Below are positions 6,486-10,406 of a stretch of 10,406 nucleotides of DNA, in pieces; the first letter of the stretch is position 1, and each line of letters opens with the position of its first letter. A program made the translations under genes and the position numbers. The notes beneath the pieces were generated by a model that did no database searches, was not told where the DNA came from, and saw only the letters and a list, made by a program, of their open reading frames with translations. Source of the stretch: Lachnospiraceae bacterium UBA3863 (lineage in GTDB: Bacteria; Bacillota; Clostridia; Lachnospirales; Lachnospiraceae); the NCBI GenBank assembly GCA_002392385.1, contig DGGX01000008.1:1-10406 (forward strand). Direction: 5' to 3'.

Positions 6486-6685
6486 TTAGTAACAGGAACT
6501 GCTGAACAACGTGAACAGATGCATACAGTATTCCTCGGAGACCTTTCGGAAACGCCGGCACTTTATTTTTCCAAGCCGCAGGCGAAGGAAAAATAATAGT
6601 ACCGCTGCGTTTCCGGCTGAGCGAGAGCGTGTCTCCGAGGAATAATGTATGCATTTAGTTTGTATAGCGGCAGTTCCTTTATTAA
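6486..6685. repeat. Long imperfect inverted repeat of about 200 bp (MITE-like or structured RNA)
   Basis: The two halves are complementary in five nested blocks. The outer block, TTAGTAACAGGAACTGC (6486-6502), pairs with 6670-6685, with AGGAACTGC/GCAGTTCCT perfect. A 24-bp block, 6519-6542 against 6631-6654, pairs at 23 of 24 positions. CGGAAACGC (6547-6555) pairs with GCGTTTCCG (6607-6615). CGG (6556-6558) plus ACT (6560-6562) pair with CCG (6602-6604) and AGT (6598-6600). TTATTTTTCC (6563-6572) pairs with GGAAAAATAA (6587-6596), capped by GCC-GCA-GGC. Unpaired parts are at about 6503-6518 with 6655-6669, and 6543-6546 with 6616-6630. It holds no transposase or convincing ORF. I could not find a clear flanking target duplication. 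It is relatively AT-rich beside GC-rich neighbours, which fits an inserted nonautonomous element. A folded regulatory RNA is the alternative. Confidence 0.75.
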
Positions 6686-6701
6686 GCGCCGCTGTTTTGG
6701 G

Positions 6702-6731
6702 TTGGACTTTTAAGGGCTGTAAACGTATACT
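6702..6731 (+). promoter_or_regulatory. Likely promoter of the LOG-traX gene run
   Basis: TTGGAC (6702-6707) and TATACT (6726-6731) are separated by 18 nt. Transcription would start near 6738 and give a leader of about 85 nt. The promoter lies 17 bp outside the right end of the long inverted repeat, so an insertion there could affect its activity. Confidence 0.55.
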
Positions 6732-6765
6732 TAATGATGGTAGATTATATGTTTGGGACAGAAAA

Positions 6766-6819
6766 TCTCTATATACAGTAGAGAGGTCTGTAATAGAGGA
6801 CTATATACACAGAAGAGGT
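6766..6819 (+). repeat. Imperfect direct repeat and small hairpin in the LOG leader
   Basis: CTATATACAGTAGAGAGGT (6769-6787) and CTATATACACAGAAGAGGT (6801-6819) match at 15 of 19 positions and are 32 bp apart. The second contains the ribosome binding site AAGAGG (6813-6818). The first overlaps a hairpin, TCTCTA (6766-6771) with TAGAGA (6779-6784). The first copy may be a duplicated or decoy ribosome-binding region, but this is weak evidence. Confidence 0.35.
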
Positions 6820-6823
6820 ATCC

Positions 6824-7465
6824 ATGCGTATCACGGTATATTGCGGCAGTGTTTATGGCGCGAGGCAGTCCTACAGAGAGGCAGCGGAGGCGCTGGGACG
6901 CTGGATCGGCGTGCAGGGTCACACCCTGGTCTACGGAGGCAGCAAGTGCGGCCTGATGGGCGTGATCGCTGACGCGGTCCTGGACGCGGGCGGCAAGGTC
7001 GTCGGCGTGGAGCCGCAGTTCTTCCTTGAGCAGGGGCTGGATCACGACAGGATCACGGAGCTCATCGCCGTAGAGACTATTTCCGAGCGCAGGGCCCATA
7101 TGCTGGAGCTGGGGGATGCCTTCGTGGCGCTTCCCGGCGGCACGGGGACACTGGAGGAGATCTCGGAGGTCATCTCCCTGTGCAGGCTGGAGCGGATCCG
7201 CAAGCCCTATGTTTTCTTCAATGTGGACGGCTTCTATGATAAGCTGCGGAGTTTCTTTGAAGATATGGTCAGGGAGCAGATGCTGGAGCCGGCATCCCTG
7301 GCGCGGATACGGTTCGCGGACACGCTGGAGGGAGTGACGGAGGTCATCTCGGAAGGCGGAAAGCAGGAGGACGGAGAGACCGCTATGGAATCGGCCGAGA
7401 CTGAACGGCTGCGATGGAATCGGCCGCAGCGGAAACGGCCGGGACAGACGGGATTTAAGAGATGA
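6824..7465 (+). CDS. LOG-family protein (nucleoside 5'-monophosphate phosphoribohydrolase type)
   Basis: A cytoplasmic Rossmann-fold protein of 213 residues. The family motifs are GGSKCGLMG (38-46), the substrate-binding arginine segment ETISERRAHM (84-93) and PGGTGTLEE (104-112), with catalytic residues of the family at R90 and E112 or adjacent. LOG enzymes release the base from cytokinin-type or purine nucleoside 5'-monophosphates, and bacterial members often have housekeeping nucleotide roles. The substrate here cannot be assigned. AAGAGG lies 5 nt before the ATG. The family core ends near residue 178. The last 35 residues are a charged, arginine-rich tail (about 179-213) encoded by short degenerate DNA repeats and are not part of the fold. 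The stop codon overlaps the next start (ATGA), implying translational coupling to the TraX-like gene. Confidence 0.92.
   Translation: MRITVYCGSVYGARQSYREAAEALGRWIGVQGHTLVYGGSKCGLMGVIADAVLDAGGKVVGVEPQFFLEQGLDHDRITELIAVETISERRAHMLELGDAFVALPGGTGTLEEISEVISLCRLERIRKPYVFFNVDGFYDKLRSFFEDMVREQMLEPASLARIRFADTLEGVTEVISEGGKQEDGETAMESAETERLRWNRPQRKRPGQTGFKR
7387..7441 (+). repeat. Short repeats encoding the C-terminal tail of the LOG protein
   Basis: GGAATCGGCCG occurs at 7387-7397 and 7416-7426, and GGAAACGGCCG at 7431-7441. The 29-bp and 15-bp spacings place the first two copies in different reading frames, so selection on a repeated peptide is unlikely. The tail probably grew by DNA repeat expansion. 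Confidence 0.5.
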
Positions 7466-8238
7466 ACAGACTTCCGCGATTGGATGCTACGGTCCTCAAA
7501 TGGATCGCGGCGGTTTGTATGGTGATCGATCATCTGGCGGCCTGCCTGCTGCAGGTGACCAGAGGAGCGGACGGGAGAGCCCTGAAATACAGTCTGCCCA
7601 TGGGGGTGACTGTCTATGAGATCTGCCGGGGGATCGGGCGGACGGCCCTGCCTGTTTTCTGTTTCCTCCTGGTGGAGGGGTTCCTGCTTACAGGGAACCG
7701 GGTCAGGTATCTGACGAGGATCCTCGTGACAGGATGTGTGGCCCAGCCCTTTTTCGGCGCGGTCATATGGGGGGATATCAAGGCGGCCAGGCCCAATACC
7801 CTCTTCACGCTGGCCATCGGGCTGGCGACGATCTGGGCCATGGAGGAGATCCGGAAGGGTTTCCGGTACGCGGCGGAGCAGGGAGCGCCCCGGCACAGGG
7901 CTGTCCTGACGGCCGCCGGCGAGGCAGTGACCTGGCTCGCGGCAGGCGCGGGCGCGGGGCTTGCCTGGGTCCTGCGGACGGATTATCGATGGGGCGGCGT
8001 TCTGTGTATCGTCCTGCTCTATTATTTCCACGGCTTCAGGGAGATGGCCCTGACAGCGGAGTGGATCTGCCTGAGCCTCTACAGCGAGACGGAGCTCCTG
8101 TCCATAGGCGGGGTCCTGCTGACCTGGCTCTACAGCGGGCAGAGGGGACGGCAGCACAGGTATACCTTCTATTTCTTCTATCCTCTTCATCTGATGGCCA
8201 TCCTTCTGGTGAAAAGGATCCTGATCGGGACCTGGTAG
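7462..8238 (+). CDS. TraX-like integral membrane protein, putative acyltransferase
   Basis: A 258-residue multi-pass membrane protein of the TraX family. Its namesake in F plasmids acetylates the N-terminus of pilin. Many clostridial chromosomes carry members with no conjugation genes nearby, as here. Family features seen are LKWIAAVCMVIDH (12-24, with D23 and H24), GRTALPVFCFLLVEGFLLT (59-77), NTLFTLAIGLATIWAME (112-128) and the C-terminal FYPLHLMAIL (239-248). Hydrophobic segments are at about 12-31, 61-77, 86-103, 112-127, 154-171, 177-191, 211-224 and 235-255. The start overlaps the LOG stop codon by four bases, and only a weak AAGAG precedes it, so it is probably translated by coupling. 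The family is clear, but the acceptor substrate is unknown. A cell-envelope acylation role is an inference. Confidence 0.88.
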   Translation: MNRLPRLDATVLKWIAAVCMVIDHLAACLLQVTRGADGRALKYSLPMGVTVYEICRGIGRTALPVFCFLLVEGFLLTGNRVRYLTRILVTGCVAQPFFGAVIWGDIKAARPNTLFTLAIGLATIWAMEEIRKGFRYAAEQGAPRHRAVLTAAGEAVTWLAAGAGAGLAWVLRTDYRWGGVLCIVLLYYFHGFREMALTAEWICLSLYSETELLSIGGVLLTWLYSGQRGRQHRYTFYFFYPLHLMAILLVKRILIGTW

Positions 8239-8244
8239 GCCCGG

Positions 8245-8329
8245 AGAATCAGGCGCGGCGCAGAATCAGGCGCAGCGCAGAAACAGGCGCAGCCCAGATT
8301 CAGACGCAGCGCAGAAACACGACATAAAG
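8245..8329. repeat. 17-bp tandem repeat, four copies plus a degenerate fifth
   Basis: The unit AGAATCAGGCGCAGCGC lies at 8245-8261, 8262-8278, 8279-8295 and 8296-8312, each copy with one to three changes. At 8313-8329 only the first seven bases (AGAAACA) still match. It fills most of the gap between the TraX-like stop codon (8236-8238) and the ribosome binding site AGGAG (8338-8342) of the next gene. The period is not a multiple of three and the TraX frame has already stopped, so it is intergenic. It may be a variable-number repeat. Confidence 0.88.
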
Positions 8330-8349
8330 CGTAATACAGGAGCGGGATT

Positions 8350-9954
8350 ATGGAACTGATATTCATAGGCGCGGATCATGAGGTGACGGGAAGCTGTCAT
8401 TATCTGCAGGTGGGCGGCAAACGCCTGCTGGTGGACTGCGGCATGGAGCAGGGAAGGGACCTGTTCGTCAACGCGGACCTGCCGGTGCGGCCGTCAGAGA
8501 TCGACTATGTACTGCTGACCCACGCCCATATCGATCACAGCGGCATGCTCCCCAAGCTCTATCACGACGGCTTTAGGGGCGCCATTATAGCTACGGGCGC
8601 CACGGCCGCTCTCTGTGATATCATGCTGCGGGACTCCGCCCATATTCAGATGCAGGAGGCGGAATACAAGAACAAGAGGTCCGAACGCAGGCATGAGTCG
8701 GACAGGGTGGAGCCCGTCTATACCATGGAGGATGCCATAGAGACCATCCGTCTCTTCAAGCCCTACACCTACGGGAAGATCCACACCCTGTGCGAGGGCG
8801 TGCGGTTCCGCTTCACCGATATCGGCCATCTGCTGGGCAGCGCCAGCATCGAGCTGTGGCTGACGGAGGGCGGTATTGAGAAGAAGATCGTCTTCTCGGG
8901 CGATATCGGCAACAAGTCGCAGCCCCTCCTCAAGGACCCTCAGATGACGGCGGAGGCGGATTACGTGGTCATCGAGTCCACCTACGGCACGCGCATCCAT
9001 GAGATCGACAATGAGGATCACGCCGCGGAGCTGGCCGGCCTGATCCGGGAGACCCTGGGAAGGGGCGGCAACCTGGTGATCCCCGCTTTTGCCGTGGGGC
9101 GCACCCAGATCATGCTCTATTACATCCGTGAGATCAAGGAACGCGGAATCCTGGCGGACATGGGCGATTTCCCTGTCTACGTGGACAGCCCCCTGGCTGC
9201 GGAGGCCACCCAGGTCTTCTATGACACCGACCTGTCCTATTACGACGAGCAGACTCTGAAGCTGTTGCACGGGGGCTTGCTGCCCCTGGACTTCCCGGGC
9301 CTGCACCTGTCCATCACCACGGACGAGTCCAAGGCTATCAACACGGATCCGGAGCCCAAGGTCATCATCAGCGCCTCCGGCATGTGCGATGCCGGCCGCA
9401 TCCGCCACCATCTCAAATACAATCTCTGGAGACCGGAGAGCACCATTCTCTTCGTGGGCTACCAGACGGAAGGCTCGCCGGGAAGAAAGCTTCTCGACGG
9501 CGCGCAGGAGATCCGCCTTTTCGGCGACGACGTGGCGGTGCGCGCCCAGATCGTCTCCATGAAGGGCATGTCCGGTCACGCCGACAGACAGGGCCTGATG
9601 GACTGGATCGACGGTTTTACCACCAAGCCTAAACAGGTCTTTGTCGTGCACGGAGAGGGCGAGACGACAGACAGCTTCGCCCAGGCTCTGGAAGAGGAGA
9701 AGGGGCTGCGGGCCATGGCGCCCTACAGCGGCACCCGGTATGACCTGGCCAGCGGTAAGTTCATCGAGCGGACGGAAGGGATCCCCATCGAGAGAGCCCA
9801 GGCCGCGCGGTCTGTCAGCGATACCTTCACCGCCCTCCGTCTGGCGGGCAGGCAGATCACCAGCCTCATCGAGGCCAGCGAGGGACTGCCCAACAAGGAG
9901 AAGGAGCGCTTCACCAAGGAACTGAAAGCACTATTTGAAAAGTATAAAAGGTGA
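8350..9954 (+). CDS. Beta-CASP family metallo-hydrolase, probable RNA-processing nuclease
   Basis: A 534-residue cytoplasmic protein combining a metallo-beta-lactamase fold with an inserted beta-CASP domain and a C-terminal RNA-metabolism metallo-hydrolase segment. The zinc ligands are present: HAHIDH (H58, H60, D62, H63), H160 in DIGHLLGSA, D185 in FSGDIG, and H434 in FVVHGE. Beta-CASP motifs are also present: acidic E209 in ESTYG (motif A), H353/H354 in GRIRHHL (motif B) and H410 in MSGHAD (motif C). This is the architecture of CPSF73/YSH1-like proteins and of RNase J relatives, so an endo- or exoribonuclease is the best inference. No KH domains of the archaeal aCPSF type and no RNase J-type C-terminal extension are seen. 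AGGAG lies 7 nt before the ATG. The gene is 42 bp upstream of thyA on the same strand, so they are probably co-transcribed. Confidence 0.93.
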   Translation: MELIFIGADHEVTGSCHYLQVGGKRLLVDCGMEQGRDLFVNADLPVRPSEIDYVLLTHAHIDHSGMLPKLYHDGFRGAIIATGATAALCDIMLRDSAHIQMQEAEYKNKRSERRHESDRVEPVYTMEDAIETIRLFKPYTYGKIHTLCEGVRFRFTDIGHLLGSASIELWLTEGGIEKKIVFSGDIGNKSQPLLKDPQMTAEADYVVIESTYGTRIHEIDNEDHAAELAGLIRETLGRGGNLVIPAFAVGRTQIMLYYIREIKERGILADMGDFPVYVDSPLAAEATQVFYDTDLSYYDEQTLKLLHGGLLPLDFPGLHLSITTDESKAINTDPEPKVIISASGMCDAGRIRHHLKYNLWRPESTILFVGYQTEGSPGRKLLDGAQEIRLFGDDVAVRAQIVSMKGMSGHADRQGLMDWIDGFTTKPKQVFVVHGEGETTDSFAQALEEEKGLRAMAPYSGTRYDLASGKFIERTEGIPIERAQAARSVSDTFTALRLAGRQITSLIEASEGLPNKEKERFTKELKALFEKYKR

Positions 9955-9996
9955 TCCGAGGCCATAAGGCGCAGAGCACACCGGGAGGAAATATAC

Positions 9997-10406
9997 ATGA
10001 GCAGAGCGGATCAGATCTTCATCGCCATGTGCCGGGACATTCTGGAGAACGGCACCAGCACAGAGGGGGAGAAGGTACGTCCCCACTGGCCGGACGGAAC
10101 GCCGGCCTATACCATCAAGAAATTCGGCGTCGTCAACCGCTATGACCTGTCAGAGGAATTCCCCCTGCTGACACTGCGGCGCACGGCCCTCAAGAGCGCC
10201 ACGGACGAGGTCCTGTGGATCTGGCAGAAGAAATCCAACAACATCCACGATCTCTCCAGCCATATCTGGGACGAGTGGGCAGACGAGAACGGTTCCATCG
10301 GCAAGGCCTACGGCTACCAGATGGGCGTCAGGCACCAGTACAGGGAAGGCATGATGGACCAGGTGGACCGGGTGATCTATGACCTGAAGAACAATCCCTT
10401 CAGCCG
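9997..10406 (+). CDS. thyA: Thymidylate synthase ThyA (Bacillus/phi3T type), N-terminal half, cut by window edge
   Basis: A cytoplasmic enzyme that methylates dUMP to dTMP using 5,10-methylenetetrahydrofolate. The 136 complete codons cover about half of a protein usually near 280 residues. Characteristic segments are RPHWPDGTPAYT (28-39), FPLLTLRRTALKSATDEVLWIWQKKSNN (55-82), HIWDEWADENGSIGKAYGYQMG (89-110) and LKNNPFSR at the edge. The DGTPA segment in place of the usual DRTG loop, and the WIWQ-KSN block, match the thyA (phage phi3T/SPbeta-type) group of Bacillus subtilis as I remember it rather than the E. coli type. The catalytic cysteine and folate-binding C-terminus lie outside the window. 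GGGAGG at 9983-9988 supports the start. No promoter fits in the 42-bp gap, so transcription probably comes from upstream. Confidence 0.95.
   Translation, partial: MSRADQIFIAMCRDILENGTSTEGEKVRPHWPDGTPAYTIKKFGVVNRYDLSEEFPLLTLRRTALKSATDEVLWIWQKKSNNIHDLSSHIWDEWADENGSIGKAYGYQMGVRHQYREGMMDQVDRVIYDLKNNPFS

Noticed and set aside
6649..6972. Small membrane-like protein with a hydrophobic N-terminus
   Set aside because: Its ATG lies within the inverted repeat with no ribosome binding site, and the last half is read out of frame over the LOG gene.
8494..9651. Minus-strand open frame of 385 codons
   Set aside because: It is opposite the beta-CASP gene and resembles no family.

Overview
The window looks like a GC-rich chromosomal segment from a Firmicutes bacterium of the class Clostridia, most likely Lachnospiraceae-like. 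The basis is the gene set: asnA, an XPD/DinG-type helicase with an N-terminal RecB/Cas4-like nuclease, a PrsW-family membrane protease, a TraX-like membrane protein, a beta-CASP metallo-hydrolase, and a thymidylate synthase of the Bacillus subtilis ThyA/phage phi3T type. AGGAG-like ribosome binding sites and sigma70/SigA-type promoters fit this. The placement comes from recognising protein families, not from a database search.

Layout. Positions 1-471 (minus) hold the N-terminal half of asnA, divergent from a helicase-nuclease (636-3245, plus) whose promoter lies so close to the start codon that the mRNA may be leaderless. A short gap with two DnaA-box-like sequences leads to an intracellular GH13 glycosidase (3346-4650). 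Next is a PrsW-family gene (4797-5489) with its own promoter, a leader hairpin and a downstream terminator. Positions 5490-6155 contain no protein gene. They carry eight tandem palindromic units of about 53 bp (GTAAGCC ... GGCTTAC), which end just upstream of a strong promoter, a tRNA-Gly(GCC) gene and a textbook terminator. Positions 6263-6823 are also gene-free and relatively AT-rich. They hold a long imperfect inverted repeat of about 200 bp, which may be a MITE-like element or a structured RNA, followed by a promoter. The right part is a same-strand gene run: LOG-family nucleotide hydrolase (6824-7465), TraX-like protein (7462-8238, ATGA overlap), a block of 17-bp tandem repeats, a beta-CASP metallo-hydrolase (8350-9954) and the first half of thyA (9997-10406).

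The protein genes are mostly ordinary housekeeping or accessory functions: asparagine synthesis, DNA repair, alpha-glucan breakdown, membrane proteolysis, RNA processing and dTMP synthesis. They do not form one evident pathway. The unusual content is in the noncoding DNA. The best candidate for something undescribed is the palindromic array at 5630-6027, with a half-site beyond the tRNA, followed by the 200-bp inverted repeat at 6486-6685. I see no cas genes, toxin-antitoxin pair, transposase, integrase or phage structural gene.
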